Made by a program: the position numbers and the translations under genes | Part shown: one piece after another, positions 7,047-15,146 of the stretch | How the letters are laid out: every line of letters begins with the position of its first letter | Position numbering within the stretch: the stretch's first letter is position 1 | The notes under the pieces: model-generated | Told to the model about the DNA's origin: nothing | Databases searched by the model: none | Seen by the model: the letters and a program-made list of their open reading frames with translations, nothing else | From: Candidatus Homeothermus arabinoxylanisolvens | GTDB taxonomy: Bacteria; Bacteroidota; Bacteroidia; Bacteroidales; Muribaculaceae | Length of the DNA stretch: 64,000 nt | Assembly (NCBI GenBank): GCA_001689405.1 | Contig: LUJO01000018.1 | Coordinates: 1 to 64,000, forward strand | Reading direction: 5' to 3'

Positions 7047-9119
7047 ATGAAAAAAACAGTAGTTTTATCCGTAGTAGCCGCGATGAGTATCCTCGTGGCA
7101 TGCAACAACGATGACGGTGTTTTCAAACCCGCCGAGTCCGAATCTGTATCGTTTACAGTATCTCTTGAGAGTCCGTCACAGTCACGTGCCGATGACAGCA
7201 ACGTAGTCGGCGCGGTCGGTGATGAAGGTGTCACCCGGCTTATTTACAATGCCTACTATCTTAATTCAACCGACAAGCCCGTCGAGGGCGCCGACGATGT
7301 CAGCGGTGCGGGAAAGCAGGCGGTATTCAACCAGAACGGCACGGCTACGCTCGTCAACGGCAAGGCGCAGATAAACATATCGTTGCCTAAAGGAGTCGAT
7401 TACGTAGTGGCATTCTGGGCGCAAAATCCCGATTGCAACGCTTGGAAAACCGATGACCTGCGTGCCTTGACACTCGACTACTCCGCCGTGAAAAACAATG
7501 ACCCGTCGCTCAATGCTTTTTCAGGACACGCAGTCATACGCAACTCAAATCATGCCAATGCCCAGCATCCTCATCAGGTGTATCTTCGCCGTGCAGTGGC
7601 ACAGATTAACGTAGGCGCCAATCTTGAGTTATGGAATAATTTCGCACAGACAGCCGACGCCTATACAAAATCAAAGGTTACGCTCAAGGATGTGCCCACC
7701 ACTCTCGACATTCTTACCGGCCTGACCGACCTCACAAAAAAGCAGGAAAGCGTAGTCTATGAGACAGCCGAATTCATGAACGGCAAAAACGAGGTGCTTA
7801 CCGTGCCTCACGATGACTTTGCCGAGGAGGGTACCATACAGACCAAATACAGATGGGTGTCTATGTGTTATGTACTCGCCGGACGCCGCACGACCAACAC
7901 TGTCGACGCCACATTCGAATTCAGCAATGCCGGCGGCAATTCAGCTACAATTCTGGCTCCCAACCTGCCGATACAGCGCAATTACCGTACCAATGTGCTT
8001 GGACGCGTCCTTTCAGAGATAGAGCCGTTTGAGGTGATACTTGACCGCCACTGGAAAGGCAACGACAACGACGTGCTGAAAGTGGACCAGAGCACATTCA
8101 CCGAATCGCTCAACTATGCCGGACAGAATATATTGTTTGACCTTGAGAACAATCGAATGGTAGACGCCGATGATCCCACCAAGGCACGTGTCATTGTCTG
8201 CAATGACATAACAATCAAGAACGGCACACTCGGAGCCGGACAGATACAGGTCAATGCCACAGGAACCGTGACACTCGAAAATCTCGACTTCGAGACTTTG
8301 CCTGAAAATACCAATGCCGTATTTACAAATGTCGTTCGTGCAAAACGCATCATGATCAACAGTGCTGAAGAGATTGTGATGAAGGATATAAATACTTCCA
8401 AGCAGATTTATGCACGTAACGGCCTTGAACTCGCGCCGATAAGCAAAAAACCGGCACTGGATGCAGTTGGCTTCACTCCGGCCGCATGTCGTAAAATCAC
8501 GATTGAGAACTGCGACTTTATAAAAATGGACAATAACTGTCTGAGTATCTATGTCGATGACCCCAACATGGAGATAGACATCAGAAACTGCCACTTCGAA
8601 ATATCCGATAACGTCACCGGCAAACAATCACTTCGTTTGACGGGACAGCCCGGACAAGTCATACGTGTGACGTCGCAAGTGTCTGACCTCAACGGAGGCA
8701 AGGTCAATGCCAAGATCAATATAGAATATTGCTCGTTTGAATACTTCAATGCATTGACGTACTTCCCCGAGCGTCCCGATCCTGTAGAAGGTACTCACGA
8801 TTTTAATGTATGGCCCAATAGAAAATATCTTTATGGTTTTGTTTATTTCGATGCATACGGCTCGACAGATCCTGCAAAGACTCCTGACATGTCCGGCATC
8901 AAGCTGTCGTTAAACAATATACGTTATGGAAGCAAAGATGGCGGAGAAGTAATAAACGACCTCGAATTCCGTACACCGAAGACCCTTGTGTCATGCTCGT
9001 ACACCAACTATAATCCTACAAGCAAGTTCTTCAGGACCGTTACCCTTAATGGCGCTGAAACCCCGCTTAACGCCAAGCTGCTTGAAGTAATGGGTACAAA
9101 CACAGAACTTACCGACTGA
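7047..9119 (+). CDS. large fimbrillin-like lipoprotein with C-terminal beta-helix region
   Basis: This surface lipoprotein of 690 residues has lipobox ILVAC with Cys19. Residues about 35-335 look like the N-terminal domain of Bacteroidales fimbrillin-like proteins (DUF6562 or Mfa-like): the segments 'VSFTVSL', 'VVAFWAQNP' and 'YLRRAVAQINV' are typical. Residues about 350-690 repeat short strand-turn units such as 'ITIKNGTL', 'VTLENLDF', 'ITIENCDF' and 'IDIRNCHF', as in a right-handed beta-helix. Arg residues at about 47 and 64 could serve as the protease site used in FimA-type maturation, but this is speculative. It ends the operon before a terminator. The beta-helix makes it more like a tip adhesin than a polymerising shaft subunit. 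Confidence 0.75.
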   Translation: MKKTVVLSVVAAMSILVACNNDDGVFKPAESESVSFTVSLESPSQSRADDSNVVGAVGDEGVTRLIYNAYYLNSTDKPVEGADDVSGAGKQAVFNQNGTATLVNGKAQINISLPKGVDYVVAFWAQNPDCNAWKTDDLRALTLDYSAVKNNDPSLNAFSGHAVIRNSNHANAQHPHQVYLRRAVAQINVGANLELWNNFAQTADAYTKSKVTLKDVPTTLDILTGLTDLTKKQESVVYETAEFMNGKNEVLTVPHDDFAEEGTIQTKYRWVSMCYVLAGRRTTNTVDATFEFSNAGGNSATILAPNLPIQRNYRTNVLGRVLSEIEPFEVILDRHWKGNDNDVLKVDQSTFTESLNYAGQNILFDLENNRMVDADDPTKARVIVCNDITIKNGTLGAGQIQVNATGTVTLENLDFETLPENTNAVFTNVVRAKRIMINSAEEIVMKDINTSKQIYARNGLELAPISKKPALDAVGFTPAACRKITIENCDFIKMDNNCLSIYVDDPNMEIDIRNCHFEISDNVTGKQSLRLTGQPGQVIRVTSQVSDLNGGKVNAKINIEYCSFEYFNALTYFPERPDPVEGTHDFNVWPNRKYLYGFVYFDAYGSTDPAKTPDMSGIKLSLNNIRYGSKDGGEVINDLEFRTPKTLVSCSYTNYNPTSKFFRTVTLNGAETPLNAKLLEVMGTNTELTD

Positions 9120-9144
9120 TACCGCGATACTACAGTTATAGCAG

Positions 9145-9179
9145 AGGGCAGAGTCTTTATCGGCTCTGCCCTATTTTTA
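9145..9179 (+). terminator. terminator of the fimbria-like operon
   Basis: AGGGCAGAG (9145-9153) pairs with CTCTGCCCT (9164-9172) and is followed by ATTTTTAT. Confidence 0.85.
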
Positions 9180-9252
9180 TGGCCTCGGCTCAAAACCCGC
9201 CGCCCGGTTAAAACACACATAACGTGTTGCGATACAGCATCCGCAAAGTTGC

Positions 9253-9789
9253 ATGATGTATCCGGTACGGAACCCGCCGGTTGTCAGTGGCGCCCGCACC
9301 GACTCCAAGACACGCAACCGCATATTGTGGGACAGCATACCTTACACACCCGGATATGTCGAGGCGGTGGCCTACAGCTACGGTAGCCCGAAGCCGGTGG
9401 CGCGTCACCGCATCGAGACTGCCGGCAAGCCTGTAAAACTCGGCATGACCTGCGACAACATGCAATGGAAGGCCGACGGAAAGGACCTGCAGCACATACG
9501 TGTCGAGGCCCTTGACAGCAAGGAACGCCGTGTATACGGCGCCGATGCCCGTATAGAGTTTTCAATCAATGGTCCGGCCGAGATTGTGGGTGTCATAAAC
9601 GGCGACATCACGAGCGAGGAGCTTACGGTGGGCGACAGCCGCCGTCTATACAACGGCACTGTGACTGCGATACTGCGGTCAACCGGTGTCCCCGGTAAAG
9701 TCACGGTAAAGGCTGTAGCCGACGGCATGAAGCCTGCTGTCACGGTCATTGACACGAAAGAGAGCCCCGATGCTGTGACGGCGTTGTAG
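9253..9789 (+). pseudogene. C-terminal remnant of a GH2 beta-galactosidase-like enzyme
   Basis: The 178 codons correspond to the last part of a family 2 glycoside hydrolase. 'NRILWDSIPYTPGYVEAVAY' and 'VARHRIETAGKPVKL' are typical of the DUF4982-type domain and the Ig-like domain that follows in Bacteroidales GH2 enzymes. Similarity begins near 9295; the codons before that look random, and an in-frame stop lies at 9220-9222. The catalytic TIM barrel, about 600 residues, is missing, and no signal peptide is present. This is debris of a deleted gene. The open frame suggests a recent deletion rather than long decay. Confidence 0.75.
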
Positions 9790-9817
9790 CCCCGAGGGAG
9801 ATTGAGCGACGACTGCT

Positions 9818-10123
9818 TCACCGCATCTCGTCAATCAGGTGGCGCACGGCCGACAGCGGATGATAGAAAATCATGCGCGGCCCGACGTAACGCATCACTG
9901 TCCTAATCCTGTCCCGGTTGGCAGGCGAGTAGCAGTGAATGTCACATTTGCGGCAACTCGACTTGCCGTTGCCTTTCGGACAACGGTCGAGGCGGCTCTC
10001 GGCATAGGCGAGCAGAGCGGCGCAATCACTGCACAGCCGGTTTCCGGCGCCATGTCCGTGTTTGCGGCAATAGATGGCTATCATCAGGCCTACAACTGCT
10101 TTCTCCCGGTCAATACGTGTCAT
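9818..10123 (-). CDS. YgbA-like 'nitrous oxide-stimulated promoter' family protein
   Basis: This small cytoplasmic protein of 101 residues carries seven Cys, arranged as C19, C31-x2-C34, C48, C57-x2-C60 and C64, and the closing motif 'RYVGPRMIFYHPLSAVRHLID' of the YgbA family (PF11756 as I remember it). In Escherichia coli ygbA is induced by nitric oxide under NsrR and helps recovery from nitrosative stress. The Cys pattern suggests metal or iron-sulfur binding. The start is the ATG at 10123; an in-frame extension would add 53 residues that do not fit the family. A TAAATTTG box on the minus strand at 10145-10152 may serve it. It follows hcp on the same strand, so both likely answer nitrogen oxides. 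Confidence 0.85.
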   Translation of the reverse strand: MTRIDREKAVVGLMIAIYCRKHGHGAGNRLCSDCAALLAYAESRLDRCPKGNGKSSCRKCDIHCYSPANRDRIRTVMRYVGPRMIFYHPLSAVRHLIDEMR

Positions 10124-10144
10124 ATAAAAATAATTTTGCGACGG

Positions 10145-10152
10145 CAAATTTA
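10145..10152 (-). promoter_or_regulatory. -7 box before the YgbA-like gene
   Basis: The minus strand reads TAAATTTG, 22 bases before the start codon at 10123. It lies in the 139-base gap after hcp, so this gene may be transcribed on its own as well as with hcp. Confidence 0.45.
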
Positions 10153-10262
10153 CAAAAATATTTCTCTCATGTGCCGGCCGGAAATCGGTGAAAACACATC
10201 GGCGGAAGCCTCCATGTGGATCGGATGCTCCCGCCGGTTTGTCGTGTGGGTGTATGTATCGT

Positions 10263-11933
10263 TTAGCCGATAAGATTGACAAGATCCTCGTCGACGGTCG
10301 TTATTGTGCCGATATTGAATTTATCCTGAAGCACTTTCAGAATATCGGGTGTGAAGTAGGCAGGAAGAGTGGGGCCGGTGTGTATGTCGCGCACTCCGAG
10401 ACTCAGCAGGGCGAGCAGTACTATGACCGCCTTTTGTTCATACCACGCTATGTTATATACAATCGGCAGGTCGTTTACGCTTTTTAGGCCGAGCGCCTCT
10501 TTCAGTGCCAACGCTATTACTACAAGTGAGTATGAGTCGTTGCACTGTCCGGCATCGAGTACGCGCGGTACACCCTCGATGTCGCCCAGCTGCAGCTTGT
10601 TATAGCGGTACTTGGCGCATCCGGCTGTGAGTATGACACAGTCGTGGGGCAGCTTCCAGGCAAATTCGGTGTAGTACTCGCGTGACGGGAAACGTCCGTC
10701 GCAACCGGCCATCACAACGAATTTACGTATTTTTCCGGCTTTAATCAGCTCGATTATCTTGGGCGCGAGCGCCAGCACCTGATTGTGGGCAAACCCGGCC
10801 GTGATTTCGCCATGCTCTATTTCAGTCGGCGGCTGACACTTCTGCGCTCTCGCGATAATCTCCGAGAAGTCTTTGCTGCCGTCGGGCTTTTCAGGTATGT
10901 GGTGTGTGCCGGGCATGCCTACCACTCCGGTGGTATATACGCGGTCGATATATGTGGTCTTGGGGCGTGGCGGCACGATGCAGTTGGAGGTAAACAGAAA
11001 CATTCCGTTGAATGTCTCGAACTCGTCAATCTGTTTCCACCACGCGTTGCCGTAGTTGCCGGCGAAGTGAGGAAATTTCTTGAAGAACGGGTAGCTCTGT
11101 GCGGGTAGCATTTCGGAATGGGTGTATATGTCGACCCCTTTGCCCTCTGACTGGACAAGCAGTTCCTCAAGGTCCTTGAGGTCATGGCCGCTGATGAGGA
11201 TACCCGGCCGCTTCCCGACCCCTATGTTGACCTTTGTGATTTCGGGATTGCCGTATGTCGAGGTGTTGGCCTTGTCAAGCAGTGCCATGGCTTTTACTCC
11301 ACCGTCGCCGACAGCGAGAACAAGCGAGAACAAGTCTTCAGCCGATATGTCGGGGTGACTGACTTCGGCCAGCGCGTTTTCAATCACGGCATATATATCT
11401 TCGTTCTCGTAGCCGAGATTGAGCGCGTGGCGTGTGTAGGCCGCCATGCCTTTGCATCCGTAGATTGCGAGCTGCTTGAGTCCGCGTATGTCTTCGTTCT
11501 TATCATGAAGCACACTGAATATCTCATCGTCAAGAGTACCGCCTGCCTCCACGACTTCCAATCGTCCGAAATTATCCTTCGAGATATGGAATGACACTTC
11601 CGGCATGCAAGGAAGTTCGATGCCGCGCTTTTTGGCGGTACCGATAAGCTCGTTTTTCAATTCAAGACCTTTGCTGATGAAGTCATCGAGCATCGTATTG
11701 TCGAAGTTGGCGTTTGTGATAGTAGTGAACAGTGCGTCGATTATGAAGTGCGACGCATTGCGGTCGGCGGCCCCCTTTTCTCTCAGAAGGCGGTTTACGA
11801 TAGCCATCCCCCTGACGATATACAGGAGCTGGTCCATTCTTGTAGAGGTCTCCGGCTTTTTGCCGCACACTCCCTGAAGTTCACAGCCTTTGCCTCGGGC
11901 TGTTTCCTGACATTGATAACAAAACATGTTCAT
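10263..11933 (-). CDS. hcp: hybrid cluster protein (hydroxylamine reductase, NO-stress protein)
   Basis: Hcp is a cytoplasmic iron-sulfur protein with a proximal 4Fe-4S cluster and a 4Fe-2O-2S hybrid cluster. It reduces nitric oxide and hydroxylamine in vitro and protects against nitrosative stress. The length of 556 residues is normal. The N-terminus holds the proximal cluster motif C5-x2-C8-x8-C17-x5-C23 ('MFCYQCQET...CELQGVC'). Hybrid-cluster ligands are visible in 'ILISGHD', 'YTHSEMLPA', 'FTSNCIVPP', 'ILTAGCAKYRYNK' and 'DAGQCNDSYS'. No Hcr reductase partner is next to it. A cupin gene ends 14 bases upstream and a YgbA-like gene lies downstream on the same strand. Confidence 0.97.
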   Translation of the reverse strand: MNMFCYQCQETARGKGCELQGVCGKKPETSTRMDQLLYIVRGMAIVNRLLREKGAADRNASHFIIDALFTTITNANFDNTMLDDFISKGLELKNELIGTAKKRGIELPCMPEVSFHISKDNFGRLEVVEAGGTLDDEIFSVLHDKNEDIRGLKQLAIYGCKGMAAYTRHALNLGYENEDIYAVIENALAEVSHPDISAEDLFSLVLAVGDGGVKAMALLDKANTSTYGNPEITKVNIGVGKRPGILISGHDLKDLEELLVQSEGKGVDIYTHSEMLPAQSYPFFKKFPHFAGNYGNAWWKQIDEFETFNGMFLFTSNCIVPPRPKTTYIDRVYTTGVVGMPGTHHIPEKPDGSKDFSEIIARAQKCQPPTEIEHGEITAGFAHNQVLALAPKIIELIKAGKIRKFVVMAGCDGRFPSREYYTEFAWKLPHDCVILTAGCAKYRYNKLQLGDIEGVPRVLDAGQCNDSYSLVVIALALKEALGLKSVNDLPIVYNIAWYEQKAVIVLLALLSLGVRDIHTGPTLPAYFTPDILKVLQDKFNIGTITTVDEDLVNLIG

Positions 11934-11947
11934 GAGCGGTAATGTAT

Positions 11948-12244
11948 TTAATCGTTCAACTTGGTAAGCAGCATTTTGAAACGCTCCGGCGCCCTAAGCG
12001 AGTGGGGAGTGCCGGGCTTCATTACAAGCCAGTCTCCGGCTTTAAGCAGTTTCTCTTCACCACCGACGGTGAAAGCACAGACGCCTTCAAGAATCTGCAC
12101 TACCGCCACGGCCGGAGCCGTGTGGGTCGAGAGTGCCGTGTCCTTGTCGAATGCCATCAAAATTACCATCCCGGAACTGTTCTTTGCTATGACCTTGTTG
12201 GCTATCTGTCCGGGAGAATATTCCAGTTCGTTTTTAAGATTCAT
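11948..12244 (-). CDS. small single-domain cupin
   Basis: This 98-residue protein is one cupin barrel: 'HTAPAVAVVQILEG' matches cupin motif 1 loosely, and 'LKAGDWLVMKPGTPHSL' matches motif 2 with its conserved Pro and His. Motif 1 has only one His and lacks the usual second His and the Glu, so metal binding may be weak. Small cupins of this kind often accompany hcp in anaerobes and may sense or buffer a small ligand; the exact role is unknown. It ends 14 bases before hcp and probably shares its transcript. Confidence 0.8.
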   Translation of the reverse strand: MNLKNELEYSPGQIANKVIAKNSSGMVILMAFDKDTALSTHTAPAVAVVQILEGVCAFTVGGEEKLLKAGDWLVMKPGTPHSLRAPERFKMLLTKLND

Positions 12245-12324
12245 AATATTTGAATTGTGTGGTTCTGTCCGTTTTTAACGATATTCAGCATCCGTTTGTT
12301 CGCAATGCGGGAAGAGGTGTGTGG

Positions 12325-12669
12325 CTACGCAAGGAGCGTGACCACCATACCGGCGAGTATCATTGCCACACTTCCCACGGCGTATGTGACCGTATATCCC
12401 ATTACGGGGAGAGTACTGTCGAGACTATCCTGTATGGCACCTAATGCGGCTACAGCATTTCGACTTCCCGCGACACAGCCGAGCGACACCGCAGCCGGAA
12501 ATTTAAACAGCTTGTTGGCGATGAATATGCATATAATCAATGGTATAGCGGTACAGGCCATGCCAATCAGGAACATCTGCGATCCCACCTCTTTCAGGCC
12601 GCTGATGAATGTAGGCCCTGCAGAAAGGCCTACGACAGCAATAAACAGATTTAGGCCGGCATTATCCAT
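12325..12669 (-). pseudogene. C-terminal fragment of an AspT/YbjL-type exchanger
   Basis: The 114 residues form about four membrane segments and match the last part of the aspartate:alanine exchanger family: 'GLNLFIAVVGLSAGPTFISGLK' and 'GSRNAVAALGAIQD' are characteristic of the second membrane half. Complete members have about 550 residues with two membrane halves and central RCK domains. A stop lies four codons before the first ATG, and the sequence further upstream does not continue the protein in any frame. The fragment lacks most of the transporter and is probably non-functional. In several bacteria relatives of this transporter sit beside hcp, so an intact exchanger-cupin-hcp operon was probably ancestral. 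Confidence 0.7.
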
Positions 12670-12821
12670 GAACCATGCTTATCCGTTATTGATTGTTCCA
12701 AAGATTCACATTTCAAGCAACCCCGGGCCGGAGATGTCCCGGGCATGTGACTTGTTATCACAACAAACGTTAAATGGATAATGTTGTGTCGTGTGGCGTT
12801 ATAATCGGGGCATGGATGCAC

Positions 12822-12858
12822 CACACCCCGCAAAGGCATGTGGCCGTTGCGGGGTGTG
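12822..12858. other. 12-bp inverted repeat downstream of secreted protein gene
   Basis: CACACCCCGCAA (12822-12833) pairs perfectly with TTGCGGGGTGTG (12847-12858) around a 13-base loop, 27 bases after the stop of the minus-strand gene ending at 12885. No T-run follows on either strand. It may be a terminator or processing hairpin. Otherwise the gap 12670-12884 shows nothing recognisable. Confidence 0.4.
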
Positions 12859-12884
12859 CTGTCTTGTCGGTGATGTCGTGTTAA

Positions 12885-13550
12885 TCAGGATATGAATACT
12901 TTGGCTTTCTTGCGCTTGGGACGGCCCTTCTTGTCGCGTTCGGGTTCGCCCACCGAGGGTACGAACTTGTCTCCGGCCGGAGCGGCGGGCTGTACTCCCG
13001 GCTGTTCGCCCGGTTTCGACGGCTCGATCTTTACCGGATGCGACGGGTCGTAGTCAAATCTCTTGGCACCGCCGTTAAGATCAGTCATGTCCACTACAAA
13101 AGGTATGTAGTCGCTTTCCGCAAGAAACTCGCCGTCCTTGCCGGGATTGGCAAAGACCGAAACCTTTACGAATATGCGGTATTTACGCGGATTCTTCAAA
13201 TGCAGCTCTTCTGTAGGAATAAATATGGTGCAATCCTCCACGTCCATGTCATTTTTCTTGGCCTTGAAGTAGGAGTATGAAGCAATGTAATTAAGCGACG
13301 GTGACAGACGATAGCGTCCGTTTATGTCGTGGAGCGCCCGTTTGCCGGGCACTGCGTAAAATATGGCCTGACACTGCACGCCCTTGTCTTTCACTCCCTT
13401 CAGGTCGAAATCGGCATGTATCATCACACCCTTTTCTCCGTCATGAGGAGCGTTGGTCTCTATCCATATTCTTTTGAATTCAGCCGACGACGCGCCGGCA
13501 GCAAACACACAGAGCAGGGCCATGGCTATGGCCGTTATATAATGTTTCAT
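12885..13550 (-). CDS. secreted protein of unknown function with Pro/Lys-rich tail
   Basis: The 221-residue product starts at an ATG that gives a good signal peptide ('MKHYITAIAMALLCVFAAGASSA'); a GTG ten codons earlier is less likely. Residues about 22-165 look like one beta-rich domain: 'HDGEKGVMIHADFDLKGV', then 'IFYAVPGKRALHD' and 'YRIFVKVSVFANPGKDGEF'. The last 55 residues are rich in Pro, Lys and Arg, ending in 'KKGRPKRKKAKVFIS', a strongly basic low-complexity tail. I do not recognise a family. It is probably periplasmic or surface-exposed and stands alone. Confidence 0.7.
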   Translation of the reverse strand: MKHYITAIAMALLCVFAAGASSAEFKRIWIETNAPHDGEKGVMIHADFDLKGVKDKGVQCQAIFYAVPGKRALHDINGRYRLSPSLNYIASYSYFKAKKNDMDVEDCTIFIPTEELHLKNPRKYRIFVKVSVFANPGKDGEFLAESDYIPFVVDMTDLNGGAKRFDYDPSHPVKIEPSKPGEQPGVQPAAPAGDKFVPSVGEPERDKKGRPKRKKAKVFIS

Positions 13551-13610
13551 ATCCGTTTTTGAGGTTTTTATTGTATACACATTGCAAAATTACGAAAAAA
13601 CGTCCGAAGC

Positions 13611-14270
13611 TCAATAGCTTTTAACTATTATGTTGCGGGCGCCGCAGTACTGTTCGAGCAGCCGCCGCGACAGGGCTACGGTGTCATCGACCGGCATCTC
13701 TTCGCCGTATATGTTGATGCACATAAGCAGCCGCCGGGTATCGATGCCGGGTTTGGTGCGCTCGTTATCGCTTGTAGGCGTTCCTATGCCGCCTATGGCG
13801 TCGCGGTATACCGGCATACAGGCTATGTTCAGCGGGCCGCGCCCTATGGCTTCGAACGGCTCCCCTTCACATCCTGCGCCGAGCGACAGTGTGTCGCCCT
13901 CTATCTTGTCCGCGTCAAATCCGCCGATGGAATAGCCCGACGCTATCGACACGACATTAATCAGGTCAACTATATTGTTGATAAAGTACAGGCCCATGTC
14001 CTTGACTATACGGCGGCACAGGGCCTCGCTCGACGGACGGTAACGGTTGGGCTCCTTGCCGAGCGCCTTGTAGGCTTTACGTGTCGCGGCAATGCCGGGA
14101 CGCTTGTTGATCTCGTCAATACGATAAGCGGCTTTTATCTTTTCGCCGAGCAGCAGTAACTCCTCGCGTAATCCGGGCGATGTGGCCGCGTTGTCAACGT
14201 CGGCTTCGATTGTCACCACCTTCAGGTCTGGAGCCGCGTTTTTTATAATATTCTCGATTATTATATTCAT
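13611..14270 (-). CDS. B3/B4 tRNA-binding domain protein
   Basis: The 219-residue product is a stand-alone B3/B4 domain like the one in the beta subunit of phenylalanyl-tRNA synthetase. 'IAATRKAYKALGKEPNRYRPSSEAL', 'INNIVDLINVVSIASGYSIGGFD' and 'PFEAIGRGPLNIACMPVYRD' are hallmarks of the family. Such proteins are thought to act on misacylated tRNA or free amino acids, but most are uncharacterised. The ATG at 14270 is preferred because the 44 codons before it look non-coding. It is divergent from the DUF488 gene. Confidence 0.85.
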   Translation of the reverse strand: MNIIIENIIKNAAPDLKVVTIEADVDNAATSPGLREELLLLGEKIKAAYRIDEINKRPGIAATRKAYKALGKEPNRYRPSSEALCRRIVKDMGLYFINNIVDLINVVSIASGYSIGGFDADKIEGDTLSLGAGCEGEPFEAIGRGPLNIACMPVYRDAIGGIGTPTSDNERTKPGIDTRRLLMCINIYGEEMPVDDTVALSRRLLEQYCGARNIIVKSY

Positions 14271-14436
14271 TGTCGTCTTAATCCTTTTACAAAAGTACAT
14301 AAAAAATCCATAGTTTCCCTGAAGAAACGGATATCGGATGAAATCTGACTGACAGGCATGAATTTTAATAATTTTCATGATTCCTGAACCGTTGTAAGAC
14401 ATATGCGTTATAATTTTAAAAATGGGAATTATAACT

Positions 14437-14796
14437 ATGACACAGTACCGTCTGAAAAGAGCTTATGAACCGTCATCTGACAATGACGGGTTTAGGGTGT
14501 ATATCGACCGCCTGTGGCCCCGTGGTCTTTCGCACGAGACTTTTCACTACGACTTGTGGGACAAGGAGATCGCTCCTTCAACCGAACTGCGTGAGTGGTT
14601 TCATGCCGATCCGGAAAACCGATGGACGGAATTCGAGCAACGCTACACACGCGAGTTGACCGACAATCCGTCGTTTGCCGCCCTGCGCCGACTGTTGGAG
14701 CAGAAACCGGTAGTGACGCTCCTCTACTCGTCACATGACGAACAGCACAACAATGCCGTCGTAGTCTATAATTTATTAAACTCTGACGTTCATTGA
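14437..14796 (+). CDS. DUF488 family protein
   Basis: The 119-residue protein has the DUF488 signature 'DGFRVYIDRLWPRGLS' near residue 20, then 'WDKEIAPSTELREWFHADPENRWTEFEQRY', and 'LLYSSHDEQHNNAVVVY' near the C-terminus. The family is widespread and small; its function is unknown, with a possible link to DNA or nucleotide chemistry. An ATG five codons upstream is also possible. The rubredoxin gene follows 56 bases later on the same strand. Confidence 0.9.
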   Translation: MTQYRLKRAYEPSSDNDGFRVYIDRLWPRGLSHETFHYDLWDKEIAPSTELREWFHADPENRWTEFEQRYTRELTDNPSFAALRRLLEQKPVVTLLYSSHDEQHNNAVVVYNLLNSDVH

Positions 14797-14852
14797 CAGA
14801 GTCCATTCCTAATACATGATAACGGATTATTAATTAAATAAATTCACTGATT

Positions 14853-15017
14853 ATGAAAAAGTACGTTTGTGACGTTTGCGACTGGGTATATGACCCCGAG
14901 ATAGGAGATCCCGAAGGCGGTATAGCTCCCGGAACAGCTTTTGAAGATTTACCCGACGATTGGGTATGCCCGATATGCGGCGTCGGTAAAGATGAATTCA
15001 GTCCCGTAGAGGAATGA
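14853..15017 (+). CDS. rubredoxin
   Basis: This 54-residue electron carrier binds one iron through four Cys in two CxxC motifs, 'YVCDVC' (C6, C9) and 'VCPICG' (C39, C42). The sequence between them, 'DWVYDPEIGDPEGGIAPGT' and 'FEDLPDDW', is typical of rubredoxins, as is the total length. In anaerobes rubredoxin passes electrons to rubrerythrin, superoxide reductase or NO reductases. No such partner is adjacent, but the nitrosative-stress genes lie 3 kb away. It may share a transcript with the DUF488 gene and is followed by a strong terminator. Confidence 0.97.
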   Translation: MKKYVCDVCDWVYDPEIGDPEGGIAPGTAFEDLPDDWVCPICGVGKDEFSPVEE

Positions 15018-15048
15018 CGGTCTGATTACCGTCTTATTCCGGAAATAC

Positions 15049-15090
15049 AGACCTCTGTCGATTGTCATATTTCGACAGAGGTCTTGGTTT
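15049..15090 (+). terminator. terminator after rubredoxin
   Basis: A perfect 13-bp stem, AGACCTCTGTCGA (15049-15061) with TCGACAGAGGTCT (15072-15084), is followed by TGGTTT. Confidence 0.8.
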
Positions 15091-15146
15091 ATGTCTTATT
15101 GTCTTGAAAAATTTTCGTAACTTAGCACTCCATTAATATACAGACA

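Noticed and set aside
12651..12839. Frame upstream of the exchanger fragment as its missing N-terminal part
   Set aside because: The translated sequence is not hydrophobic and has no similarity to AspT/YbjL proteins.
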